NCBI RefSeq assembly: GCF_000429185.2
Contig: NZ_AUBJ02000001.1
Coordinates: forward strand, 1,736,001 to 1,800,000
Reading direction: 5' to 3'
Source: Actinoalloteichus caeruleus DSM 43889
Lineage (GTDB): Bacteria; Actinomycetota; Actinomycetes; Mycobacteriales; Pseudonocardiaceae
Length of the DNA stretch: 64,000 bases
Shown piece by piece: positions 34,630 through 42,728 of the stretch. The translations under genes and the position numbers were made by a program. The notes under the pieces were generated by a model. That model did no database searches and had not been told where the DNA came from. It saw nothing but the letters and a program-made list of their open reading frames with translations. Each line of letters begins with the position of its first letter. Positions within the stretch are counted from its first letter, which is position 1.

Positions 34630-35403
34630 ATGGTCGGGGCCGGGGAAACCGTGGGAGGAGGCCGGGTGGGCGGAGACGAGCGGCGTCCTCGCTCGCCGGT
34701 TCGCCCCGCGCGGGTGTTGGGCGGGGTGTTCCTCGACGCCGGCCTGTCGGTGTCGGCGTACCTGGTGTTCCGGTGGGCCGGGGCCGGTGACTACCTGGCG
34801 TTGCTGGCCGGGACCGTCGTCGCCGGTCTGCGGCTGGGCTGGGTGCTGTTGCGCACCCGGCGGCTCGACGCGTTCGCCTTGTTCATGACGGCCACCTTCG
34901 CGGTGGGCCTCGGCCTGTCGTTCGTCACGGGAGACGCCCGGTTCCTGCTGCTCAAGGAGTCGGTGGGCACCGCCGTCACCGGGCTGCTGTTCCTGCTGAC
35001 CTGCCTGCTGCGCCGTCCGCTGCTCTACGCGGCGTCCAAGCGCTTCGCCGGTCTCGACGCGGCGGAGTCGACGGCGTGGGATGAGCGGTGGCGGGCCAGC
35101 CCGCACTTCCGCCGGCTCTTCTACCGCACCACCATCGTGTGGGGGTTGGGATTCGTCGCGGAGGCGGTGCTGCGGGTGCCGTTGGTGTTCCTGCTCCCGA
35201 TCCCGGTGGTGGCCACGGTGGGCTCACTCGGCACACCCGTGCTCATCGTGGGCCTGCTGGGGTGGACGCTGTGGTACGGGCCCCGCCGGGAACTCCGGGT
35301 CCAGGAGATCGAACGCGCCGAAGCCGCCGGAGCGGCGGGAACGGATCGCGAGAACGCCCTCCCAGCCGGCACCGAGGCGCGGGATTGGACGACGAGCGGC
35401 TGA
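34630..35403 (+). CDS. VC0807-like integral membrane protein
   Basis: A 257-residue membrane protein of the VC0807-like family, whose function is not established. Hydrophobic segments lie at about residues 28-48, 55-72, 78-97, 103-125, 168-190 and 200-218. Conserved family stretches include LRRPLLYAASKRFA after the fourth segment and the TTIVWGLGFVAEAVLR to VATVGSLG region; the tail is cytoplasmic and charged. A related 30-residue fragment sits at 42170-42259. No obvious link to the polyketide pathway is visible; a role in resistance or export would be a guess. Confidence 0.7.
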   Translation: MVGAGETVGGGRVGGDERRPRSPVRPARVLGGVFLDAGLSVSAYLVFRWAGAGDYLALLAGTVVAGLRLGWVLLRTRRLDAFALFMTATFAVGLGLSFVTGDARFLLLKESVGTAVTGLLFLLTCLLRRPLLYAASKRFAGLDAAESTAWDERWRASPHFRRLFYRTTIVWGLGFVAEAVLRVPLVFLLPIPVVATVGSLGTPVLIVGLLGWTLWYGPRRELRVQEIERAEAAGAAGTDRENALPAGTEARDWTTSG

Positions 35404-35796
35404 CCGGCCGGTGCGGGGCACCCGAACCCGCTGGCACCCCCGGCCTCCCCGCCCCCACCGAAGCACGTCGAGTGCGCGCCGATGCAGGAAGCGACCCACA
35501 CCCCGCCCTGTCGCCGCTGCGCGGGATGCGAGGCACCGGACACGGCCCTTCGCGGACACGCTGGACGAGCGTGCCACCGCCACTCCGCACACCACCGACG
35601 AGCAGCGGCCCTTGCGCTGCTGGATGAGGAGGAGCGCCGAGGCCCACGCGACGTCCTGGTCGTGCGCCCTCCTCTGCCCTTGGGCGCACGACAAGCTGGA
35701 AGGATCAGCGAGGCCCGAACCGCACCAACGCGGAACCCAGCAGGGACGATCAGCTCCTCGGGTGTTTCCGCGCGGACCGCCGCCCTCACGCTCGTA
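35404..35796. other. Convergent intergenic region
   Basis: About 390 bases between the ends of two converging genes. Short open frames cross it on both strands but none has a credible start. No strong terminator hairpin was recognised. Confidence 0.3.
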
Positions 35797-36792
35797 TCAG
35801 CCGGACCGGTCCGCGCCGTGCACCGCGCGCACGCGGGCCAGCCGGTCGCGCCACCACCCGGCTTGTTCGGGCTCGACGAGTTCGTAGGTAGCGAGCAAGG
35901 AGGGGTCCGGGGCTGGTGGCGTGCGAGGCACGGGAAGGAAGCCGTCCACTGCCCGCAGGGAGCCGGGGCCGGACACGAGATCGCTCTCGAACAGCGACAG
36001 CGTGCCCAGACCGCAGGCGAAGTCCAGTTCGGGCAGTGCGGCGGCGAGGGCGACCTGTGCGGCGAGACCGACGCTGGTCTCGAGTGCGGAGGAGACCACG
36101 CAGGGAAGCCCGGCGGCTTCGGCGACCCGCAACGAGCGACGGACGCCACCGAGTGGGGTGCACTTGATCACCGCGACGTCCGCTGCGCCCGCGACGGCCA
36201 CCCGTAGTGGGTCGTCGGCGCGGCGGATGGATTCGTCGGCGGCGATCCGGACCTCGACAGCCCGCCGGACGATGGCGAGTTCCTCGATGGTGCGGCAGGG
36301 TTGTTCGACGTACTCCAACCCGCCGGCGGCCTTGTCCAGCTGGCGGATGTGGGACACGGCGGTGTCGGTGTCCCAGACTCCGTTGGCATCGACCCGGATC
36401 GCGCCGTCCCGCCCGAGTGCGGCACGAACGGCTTCCACACGAGCGAGGTCCTCCGGGAGCGACTCGGGGTGATCAGCGACCTTGATCTTGGCGGTCCGAC
36501 ACCCCGAGTTCGCGGTGATCTCATAGGCCCGTTCGGGGCCGACGGCGGGCACGGTGCAGTTGATGGGGATGCGGTCACGCACGGCTGGCGGCCAGCCAAT
36601 GGCGCACTGCTCGATGGTCGTCGACAACCACCCCGCCGACACGGTGTCGTCGTAGTCGGAGAAGGGGCAGAACTCGCCCCACCCGGCAGGACCTTCGAGC
36701 AACATCCCCTCGCGGACGGTGATGCCCCGAAAGCGGGCACGCATGGGAATCGCGTAGATGCGGGCACCCTCGAAGTCGATTCCGGTGGTCAT
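35797..36792 (-). CDS. o-Succinylbenzoate synthase-like enolase-superfamily enzyme
   Basis: A 331-residue enolase-superfamily protein closest in motifs to o-succinylbenzoate synthase (MenC, menaquinone pathway, dehydration of SHCHC). Seen: capping loop WGEFCPFSDYDD, KIKV with the catalytic KxK lysine, metal ligands in VDANGVW (Asp), EQPC (Glu) and AADES (Asp/Glu), second lysine in VIKCTPLGG and SSALETSVG. Its ATG overlaps the stop of the upstream regulator (TGATG), so the two are coupled. No other menaquinone gene is nearby; neighbours are an aminotransferase, a Gfo/Idh dehydrogenase and a NUDIX hydrolase. A racemase/dehydratase role on another substrate is therefore equally open, as this superfamily is promiscuous. 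Confidence 0.75.
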   Translation of the reverse strand: MTTGIDFEGARIYAIPMRARFRGITVREGMLLEGPAGWGEFCPFSDYDDTVSAGWLSTTIEQCAIGWPPAVRDRIPINCTVPAVGPERAYEITANSGCRTAKIKVADHPESLPEDLARVEAVRAALGRDGAIRVDANGVWDTDTAVSHIRQLDKAAGGLEYVEQPCRTIEELAIVRRAVEVRIAADESIRRADDPLRVAVAGAADVAVIKCTPLGGVRRSLRVAEAAGLPCVVSSALETSVGLAAQVALAAALPELDFACGLGTLSLFESDLVSGPGSLRAVDGFLPVPRTPPAPDPSLLATYELVEPEQAGWWRDRLARVRAVHGADRSG

Positions 36793-38237
36793 CAGGTGGC
36801 GGTGTCCTCGTCTCGGTGGGTACGGGTGCGGGTCAGGTCGGTGATGCGGTCGTCCAGCTCGCGCGCGTCCGGTGAGGTGCTGCTCAGCGGACGAACCCGC
36901 CGTTGGAGCATACGGAGCCTGTCGAGGACACGGTTGGAGCTGACCTGCCGCGCCATGCGCACGGCGTCCCGTCCCACGGAGGCGGCCTGTTCCAGATCTC
37001 GGCTGGCCAGGTGAGCGAGGGCGAGGTCAGCCTGGACGAAGCATCGGCTGCGCACCCGCCACGGTTCATAGGTGTCCAACGCCTGTTTGATCAAACTGGC
37101 GCCTTGGTCTGGGTCGCCCACGTCGCGCAGACATCGGCCGAGATCGGCGGCGAGTTCGGCTTCGGCGTAAAAGGCCAGCCAGGCGGGTTCCTCGTCGATG
37201 CGCGCACGCTCGTAGTGCCGCTCGGCCTTCAACACGGCCGTGCGGGTGGCGGTGGTATCGCCGGACAGCGCGTGTCCCCGCGCCTCGACAGCATGCAGCA
37301 GGGACGACAGCACCGGCGTGGCCTTGCCGTTAGCCACGCTCTGCCCCGCACGAGCCAACGCGACGCCTTGCCGGGCGTGGCAGAGCCGCTCGTGCTCCGC
37401 CACCGCGGCAAGTCCCAACTGGACGGTGAAGCGACTCATGTGGGACAGGACGTTCGCCGCGTAGAGCCGGTTACCAGCGCCCATGGCGAGATTGAGCGTC
37501 TGGATGTAGTAGCGCTGAGCCAGCGAGTGCCGGCCGACATCCGCGGCCATCGATGCGGCCAGCCACGACGCCTGTGCGACTGCGTCCAGAAGGGCCTTGC
37601 CGGTCGATTCCGAGTAGCTGCCGTGCATGACCGTGTTGGCTTCGCGGTGCAGCACCTGAACCACCTGCTCACGGACACGACCCGAGCCGTAGCGGTGATC
37701 CAGTCGTCGGAGGTGGGCGATGTGCTCGACGATGATCTCGACATCGGCAGTACCGATGCGTTTTCCCGCCGCTCGCGCGGTGCTCTCGGCCGGGGGCACC
37801 GTGATCGCGTACAGCGCTGGTTCGGAGAAGGCGGCCGCTGTGAAAGCGGAGCCCAGCAGGAAACCAGGCCGGTCCCTATCCCGTCCGGCCAGTTCGACGA
37901 CCGTTCGGACTGTGCCGTCCAGTGTGCCCGAGCAGTTCAGTCCATCGTGTCGATCGCCGGCCACGGGAGCACGATCCGTGAACCCGCATTCGCTGATGCT
38001 GATCTCACGGTGCAGCTGGCGGGACAGCACCTTGGCTACCAGTCTCGGCACGGGCCAGCGTGGTTGCGACCCGCACAGCATCCGGGTCACCGAGGTCGTG
38101 TTGGTTCCGACGTAGACGCGTTCCTCGGCTCCCGCAGCCACCACCGCGCGTGCTAGTGCGGCGTTGCTCATGCCCGCTTCGTCCAGCAAGGCACGCAGAA
38201 CATGGTTGTCGCTGCCCGCGCCACTCTCACTGCTCAC
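36792..38237 (-). CDS. HTH/TPR-type transcriptional regulator
   Basis: About 481 residues from the GTG at 38237; an open frame extends upstream to 38495 but that part lacks domain character. Residues 10-75 look like a divergent XRE-type HTH (LRALLDEAGMSNAALARAV, TNTTSVTRMLCG, VAKVLSRQL). The rest is helical with TPR-like repeats (LAQRYYIQTLNLAMGAGN, LASRDLEQAASVGRDAV), as in NsdA-like regulators of Streptomyces. Coupled to the enolase gene downstream and divergent from the Gfo/aminotransferase/NUDIX operon, so it probably controls that island. Start choice is uncertain. Confidence 0.7.
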   Translation of the reverse strand: MSSESGAGSDNHVLRALLDEAGMSNAALARAVVAAGAEERVYVGTNTTSVTRMLCGSQPRWPVPRLVAKVLSRQLHREISISECGFTDRAPVAGDRHDGLNCSGTLDGTVRTVVELAGRDRDRPGFLLGSAFTAAAFSEPALYAITVPPAESTARAAGKRIGTADVEIIVEHIAHLRRLDHRYGSGRVREQVVQVLHREANTVMHGSYSESTGKALLDAVAQASWLAASMAADVGRHSLAQRYYIQTLNLAMGAGNRLYAANVLSHMSRFTVQLGLAAVAEHERLCHARQGVALARAGQSVANGKATPVLSSLLHAVEARGHALSGDTTATRTAVLKAERHYERARIDEEPAWLAFYAEAELAADLGRCLRDVGDPDQGASLIKQALDTYEPWRVRSRCFVQADLALAHLASRDLEQAASVGRDAVRMARQVSSNRVLDRLRMLQRRVRPLSSTSPDARELDDRITDLTRTRTHRDEDTAT

Positions 38238-39245
38238 CCGGGTCCCATCCCGCACGCTGGCCTGACCGCTGCTGGTAGTTGATCCTGGCCTACTGCTCCT
38301 ACGCTGTGAAGCCTTCCCGTCCAAGTGGGACCCAAGTGCGACCCCTGAGAGTCGACCGGTCGTAATCGCACTGATCCAAGACTGCCAGTCGCCCACTGCC
38401 ATCGATTTACTGGTAGTAGCGAGTGCACCACCTATCGTCACCAGAGGAGCGAGAAGTGCTGATCCACGGGGACGACCACACCGCGGGACGGGCACCCCCT
38501 GCTGATGTGACTAGCACCGTGCGGGGCTGATTCACGAACCTTGCGACCGGGTGAAGCCGAGACGATGTGCCTCTGTTGCTGGCAACTCATCGCCGGCGGC
38601 GATCCTGGGGATGTTGACCAAATCATTCTCATCGAGCCTGAAGGTCACCGACGGCAACACTCCGCCAACGAACTTGAGCACCAGCCACCCTCCGGCCAGG
38701 AGAGCGGAATCAGCGAGGTGAGGTTCTGACTATCGACTTTTCATCGCGTTCGCTGGCGAACGACCACCACGTATAGGGTTATTGCGTCCGACGGGATGGG
38801 AAGCCGCGTCTGCCCCGCACGCTCGACATCGTAGCCGATCTCTACTACCTCGAAAAACACGTCACTGGTCGGGCATTCGCGAACGATCTGGTCGCACCCA
38901 AGCCCGCATTGTCCACACGATCTCGCTACGGAGTCTCGCACGCTGACCTAACTGAGCATGTTGGTCAGCAACCTTCAGGACCAGTCGGCCTTGACGGCGT
39001 GCGTGGACGTAGCGCTGAACGTGAGAGTGGAGCAGATCAGGAGCCGGAGGCCACTTGACCGAGGACCACCCGTACGAGGTGAACCCGGACGGCATCGCCC
39101 CTGATTCAGTGGTCGCTTGATGCGCACGGAAACACAGACTGCCCCAGCCAAAGTTCTGGTAATGGACAACGGGTTACGACCGGTAAGCGCCACCACTCAA
39201 GACGTTCTGTCATAGTCCGCACGAAACTCGAAACAAGGGGAAGGT
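38238..39245. promoter_or_regulatory. Long divergent region with inverted repeat and possible gene remnant
   Basis: A kilobase between divergent operons. CGTTCGC-TG-GCGAACG at 38747-38762 is a perfect 7-bp inverted repeat, a candidate operator. A stop-free frame on + runs 38777-39058 (about 93 codons, protein-like: LDIVADLYYLEKHV) with no usual start, and its TGA overlaps a TTG that opens a 21-codon frame. The rest holds nothing I recognise. Confidence 0.4.
39055..39120 (+). CDS. Possible 21-residue peptide gene
   Basis: TTG start with CCGGAGG five to six bases upstream; encodes MTEDHPYEVNPDGIAPDSVVA-like sequence (first half MTEDHPYEVN, second PDGIAPDSVVA) and stops at 39120. Its start overlaps the stop of the open frame 38777-39058 in TTGA style. 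Not recognised; could be the coupled tail of a decayed gene or a leader peptide for the operon that starts 125 bases later. Confidence 0.25.
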   Translation: MTEDHPYEVNPDGIAPDSVVA

Positions 39246-40295
39246 ATGACCGAACTGACACCATGTCGGTTTACGGAAAATGGACAAAAAAGCCGCACAT
39301 GGACGAAGCTCCGGGCAGGCGTAGTCGGCTTGGGCAAACAAGCGCTGGACGACCACATTCCGGCACTCCTCAGCTCAGACGCAGCGGAGCTGGTCGCCGT
39401 CTGCGACGAGGACACCGAGATCGTCAGGGAACAGCGGTACAAACTTCGGGTCGCGGGCTACACCGACGTGGAGGCGATGTTCACTGCCGAACAGCTCGAC
39501 TTCGTGGTGGTGTGCGTGCCGCACAACGCCGGGCAAGCGATCATCCATACCGCTGCCGAACGCCGCGTCCACGTCCTCAAGGAGAAGCCGTTCGCTACGA
39601 CACTGACGGAGGCCAAGGAACTGGCCGAGCTGTGCGAGCGCACCGGCATCCACCTGATGGTGACCTTGCAACGACGCTTCAACCCAATCTACACCAGCTT
39701 CACCCAACTTGCCGACCAGATCGGAACACCGTTCGTGGTAAATGCGGCGTACACGCTGCACATCACCGATCCGTCCGAAGGATGGCGCGGCCAAGCCACC
39801 AAGGCAGGCGGCGGTTGCGTGATCGACATGGGGTACCACCTGATCGACATGCTGCTTTGGTACTTCGGTCTGCCGGATCGATTGCTAGCCAACATTTCCA
39901 CGACTGCTCGACCGGACCGCAGCTACGATGCCGAGGACACCGCACTTATCCACTTCAGCTACGACAGCGGCCTGTACGGTTCACTGCTTCTCTCACGGTT
40001 CATCGGACCGAAGTCGGAACAAATTCGACTCGTCGGCAGTAAAGGCATCGTACACTTGGAACGCGGCAGGATCAGGCGACTCACCAACGGCGGCGACGTC
40101 GTGGAGTCACTTGCCCGCGAACAAGCCTGGCCGTCTGCAGCCGTCAGCCAGATCAATCATTTCTGCCGCGTCATCGAAGGAGTGCGCCCCAACGCCAGCG
40201 GGCCGCGCGAGAATCTGGCGCATCTCAGCTTCGTCGAGGGCTGTTACGAGTCGGCCCGCACCCGTACGTCCATCAACCCAAAGGAACTGGCGTGA
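39246..40295 (+). CDS. Gfo/Idh/MocA-family NAD(P)-dependent oxidoreductase
   Basis: A 349-residue sugar/cyclitol dehydrogenase type. Rossmann fingerprint AGVVGLGKQALDDHIPAL near residue 25, EKPFATTLTEA at about 117 (the catalytic-lysine loop) and GGGCVIDMGYHLIDMLLWYFG at about 190 with the D-x-G-x-H-x-x-D substrate motif intact. ATG at 39246 follows AAGGGGAAGG. Its last four bases overlap the aminotransferase start (GTGA). A dehydrogenase paired with a DegT-type aminotransferase is the normal way to make a 3-amino or cyclitol amine: oxidise a hydroxyl, then transaminate. Substrate unknown. Codons are less GC-rich than in the PKS genes. Confidence 0.88.
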   Translation: MTELTPCRFTENGQKSRTWTKLRAGVVGLGKQALDDHIPALLSSDAAELVAVCDEDTEIVREQRYKLRVAGYTDVEAMFTAEQLDFVVVCVPHNAGQAIIHTAAERRVHVLKEKPFATTLTEAKELAELCERTGIHLMVTLQRRFNPIYTSFTQLADQIGTPFVVNAAYTLHITDPSEGWRGQATKAGGGCVIDMGYHLIDMLLWYFGLPDRLLANISTTARPDRSYDAEDTALIHFSYDSGLYGSLLLSRFIGPKSEQIRLVGSKGIVHLERGRIRRLTNGGDVVESLAREQAWPSAAVSQINHFCRVIEGVRPNASGPRENLAHLSFVEGCYESARTRTSINPKELA

Positions 40296-41548
40296 ACGCA
40301 CTGGCACTCACCGGCGGGTCGCCGGTCATCTCCCAGCTTGGCTCCCACTTTTCCTGGCCACCGATCACGCACGCGACGACCAAAGCCGTGCTCGACCAGC
40401 TCACGACGACTGTCTCGATCTATGACCGCTCAGGCGTGATCGCGGAGTTGGAAGACGCACTCCAGGAGTACTTTGGTGTCCGGCACGCCGTGCTCACTAG
40501 TTCGGGGACAGCAGCGGTGCACTCGACCTACGCAGCCACCTGCGTCGAGCCGGGTGACGAGGTGATCGTCCCGGCATATACCTTCCTCGCCACTGCGACG
40601 CCGCTGTTCCACCTCGGTGCGGTCCCAATTCTGGCCGACTCCGACGAGACCGGGAACATGTCGGTGGCAGAGGTCGAAGCGCGAATCACCAACAAGACCA
40701 CGGCGATTATGGTGACGCACCTCTGGGGTACTCCGGCCGACATCGACGCACTGCTCGCTCTGGCCAACCGTCACGGCCTAGCCCTGCTAGAGGACGCCTC
40801 GCACGCCCACGGCGCCACCGTCCACGGCCAGAAGGTTGGCACGTTCGGTCACACAGCCGCCTTCTCGATGAACGGTCCGAAGCCCCTGTCGGCAGGCGAA
40901 GGCGGCTTCGTGCTGACCGATGACGACGATGTGTACCACCGCGTCCTGCTACACGGTCACTACAACAAGCGGTGCCGAAACGAGATCCCCGCCACCAGCC
41001 CGATGCACCCCTACGCCGTAACCGGTATGGGGCTGAAGTTCCGCATCCACCCACTGGCCGCGGCCATCGCTCTCGACCAGCTCGGTTCGCTGGACGACTA
41101 CCTCAACGGAAGGGAGAACGTCGCCCGTTACCTGTGCAACCAGCTCGGCGAGCTCCCCGGCATCGCCGTGCCGAGGACCCCGGACGGCGTACGGCCCGCC
41201 TGGTACGGCCTACCGCTGACCTACGTTCCAGAGGAACTGGGAGGCCTCCCGGTCAAGCGCTTTCATGAAGCGCTGCTCGCGGAAGGACTCAAGGAGGTTG
41301 ATCAGCCCGGTTCAATCTGCCCACTCAGTCGGTTCCCGCTGTTCCGCGACCCCGCGCCGGTGTTCCCGCACTACCCGCACCGGAAACGGGTGGCATACCG
41401 CGAGGGGCAGTTTCCCGTGGCCGAGCAGATCTGGCAGCACACCCTGAAGCTGCCCGTCTGGCACCGGGAGGAGGACTTGCCGCTGGTAGATCGCTACATC
41501 GATGGACTGCGCAAGGTGATCGAACACCACACCGAACTACTAGGGTAG
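40292..41548 (+). CDS. DegT/DnrJ/EryC1-family PLP aminotransferase
   Basis: A 418-residue sugar/cyclitol aminotransferase. Motifs: LTSSGTAAVHSTY (PLP phosphate cup), GDEVIVPAYTFLATA, LLEDASHAHGA (Asp contacting the PLP ring nitrogen) and FSMNGPKPLSAGEGGF with the Schiff-base lysine. GTG at 40292 overlaps the preceding dehydrogenase stop. Family members act on keto-sugars or keto-cyclitols, usually with Glu or Gln as donor. The partner dehydrogenase and the NUDIX enzyme five bases downstream suggest a three-step operon; the product cannot be named from sequence. Confidence 0.9.
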   Translation: MNALALTGGSPVISQLGSHFSWPPITHATTKAVLDQLTTTVSIYDRSGVIAELEDALQEYFGVRHAVLTSSGTAAVHSTYAATCVEPGDEVIVPAYTFLATATPLFHLGAVPILADSDETGNMSVAEVEARITNKTTAIMVTHLWGTPADIDALLALANRHGLALLEDASHAHGATVHGQKVGTFGHTAAFSMNGPKPLSAGEGGFVLTDDDDVYHRVLLHGHYNKRCRNEIPATSPMHPYAVTGMGLKFRIHPLAAAIALDQLGSLDDYLNGRENVARYLCNQLGELPGIAVPRTPDGVRPAWYGLPLTYVPEELGGLPVKRFHEALLAEGLKEVDQPGSICPLSRFPLFRDPAPVFPHYPHRKRVAYREGQFPVAEQIWQHTLKLPVWHREEDLPLVDRYIDGLRKVIEHHTELLG

Positions 41549-41553
41549 GTTCC

Positions 41554-42003
41554 ATGATCGACGCTTCCGTGCTCGCTCAACTCACCACTCAGGCCGCTGA
41601 GGACGGCGTTCAGCAACTCGTCGTCGGCGCGATCGTACAGAATCACAACAAGGTGCTGCTTCTCAAGCGTCCCGCAGACGACTTCATGGGCGGCATCTTC
41701 GAGCTGCCCAGCGGCAAGGTGGAGAGTGGCGAGAACCTTGACACTGCTACCGTCCGCGAGGTCCAGGAGGAAACCGGTCTCGCCACCACTGATATCACCG
41801 ATTACATCGGCAGCTTCGACTACACCTCGGGCAGCGGAAAGAAGAGCAGGCAGTTCAACTTCGCCGTCGTCGTGGCTGATGCCGATGAGGTCAGGCTCAG
41901 CGAACACGACGCCTACGTGTGGGCTGCACTGAACGAGGACCTGCCCGTGACCGACGCCGTCAAGGGAGTGTTCGACAAGTACAAGCAGCTGCGTGCTGTC
42001 TGA
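41554..42003 (+). CDS. NUDIX hydrolase
   Basis: A 149-residue hydrolase with a complete NUDIX box, from GKVESGEN to REVQEETGL (G-x5-E-x7-RE-x-x-EE-x-G), about residues 52-74. It cleaves a nucleoside diphosphate linked to another group, such as an NDP-sugar or an oxidised nucleotide. Five bases separate it from the aminotransferase, so it belongs to the same operon; it could release a sugar phosphate from an NDP-sugar intermediate (inference). A strong hairpin starts ten bases after its stop. Confidence 0.9.
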   Translation: MIDASVLAQLTTQAAEDGVQQLVVGAIVQNHNKVLLLKRPADDFMGGIFELPSGKVESGENLDTATVREVQEETGLATTDITDYIGSFDYTSGSGKKSRQFNFAVVVADADEVRLSEHDAYVWAALNEDLPVTDAVKGVFDKYKQLRAV

Positions 42004-42013
42004 GGCCGCTCTC

Positions 42014-42051
42014 CATGCTCCCCACGTCGCCTCAAGGACGCGGGGAGCATG
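42014..42051 (+). terminator. Strong hairpin after the NUDIX gene
   Basis: CATGCTCCCC at 42014-42023 pairs perfectly with GGGGAGCATG at 42042-42051, and CGTC/GACG inside extends the stem. No T tract follows, as is common for actinomycete terminators. It closes the operon 39246-42003. Confidence 0.8.
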
Positions 42052-42169
42052 GGCTATCCGGAGACGAGGAAGCTGGCACCCCAAGCCACGACTCTCGGAA
42101 AGATCCAAGTAAAACGGCTCAACGAGACGGAACCCACATCACGAACCCGCGCACGGGCAGCTACCGCGT

Positions 42170-42259
42170 GGCATCAGTTTCGTCCCGGAGGCCGCGCTGC
42201 GGGGGCCGTTGGTGGTCGTGCTCCCGCTCCCGGTGGCGGTCACGGTGGGCTCGCTGGGG
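42170..42259 (+). pseudogene. Fragment of a VC0807-like membrane protein gene
   Basis: Thirty codons (GISFVPEAALRGPLVVVLPL then PVAVTVGSLG) match residues near 168-197 of the intact protein at 34630-35403 in 20 of 30 positions by eye, with no gap. The flanks do not match, and no start is in frame. It is a remnant of a diverged paralogue rather than a recent copy. Confidence 0.65.
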
Positions 42260-42294
42260 ACAGGCGCACCGTGTCCCGGTGCGCCTGCTCCAGG

Positions 42295-42555
42295 TCACTG
42301 GGTGTCGAGGTCGTCGAACTCGCCGGCCTTGCAGCCCTTGATCCACGCGGCCATCTCGGCGCGGGTGAAGAACACGACGCCCGCGTCGGGGTGCTTGCTG
42401 TTGCGCATCGCGATGGTGCCGTTGGCGAGCGGGGCGACCTCGACGCAGTTGCCGCCCCCTGGGCCACCGCTGCCCGAGAAGCTGCTCTTGCGCCACGCGG
42501 CGTGAGCCAAGGCGTCGTTGTCCACCACTTGGCGTCCCCCTTCGTCGTGGATCAC
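42295..42555 (-). CDS. DUF397-domain protein
   Basis: An 86-residue actinobacterial DUF397 protein (AWRKSSFSGSGG, NCVEVAPL, MRNSKHPDAGVVFFTRAEM, AAWIKG). Members pair with XRE/DUF5753 regulators and influence development or antibiotic production. GTG at 42555 follows AAGGAG by six bases and overlaps the stop of the XRE fragment (GTGA). Its normal partner is truncated here, so it may be an orphan. Confidence 0.88.
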   Translation of the reverse strand: MIHDEGGRQVVDNDALAHAAWRKSSFSGSGGPGGGNCVEVAPLANGTIAMRNSKHPDAGVVFFTRAEMAAWIKGCKAGEFDDLDTQ

Positions 42556-42728
42556 TGGTACTCCTTCACGGCTTTCCTGACCAGATCCACCGAGTCGGTG
42601 TGGGGAAGCGCTCGCTCGGTGAGGACAGCCCACTTCAGAATACAAGCGCGGACCGCGTCACGGTCCTCGATGTACGCCGCTCCGCCGGATCCCTCGGCGT
42701 AGCCGAAATCCGGGGCGGGTGGCGGGAG
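42552..42728 (-). pseudogene. C-terminal remnant of an XRE/DUF5753 regulator
   Basis: In frame, directly after the LAL stop at 42729-42731, 58 codons read like the end of a DUF5753 regulator (FGYAEGSGGAAYIEDRDAV, LTERALPHTDSVDLVRKAV). The stop overlaps the DUF397 start as in intact XRE-DUF397 pairs. The HTH and most of the protein are gone, replaced by the LAL gene, so this is probably a recombination scar. Confidence 0.75.

Noticed and set aside
35797-36792. Menaquinone biosynthesis locus
   Set aside because: Only one OSBS-like gene is present with no other men genes; its operon partners are a regulator and, across the divergent region, sugar-type enzymes.
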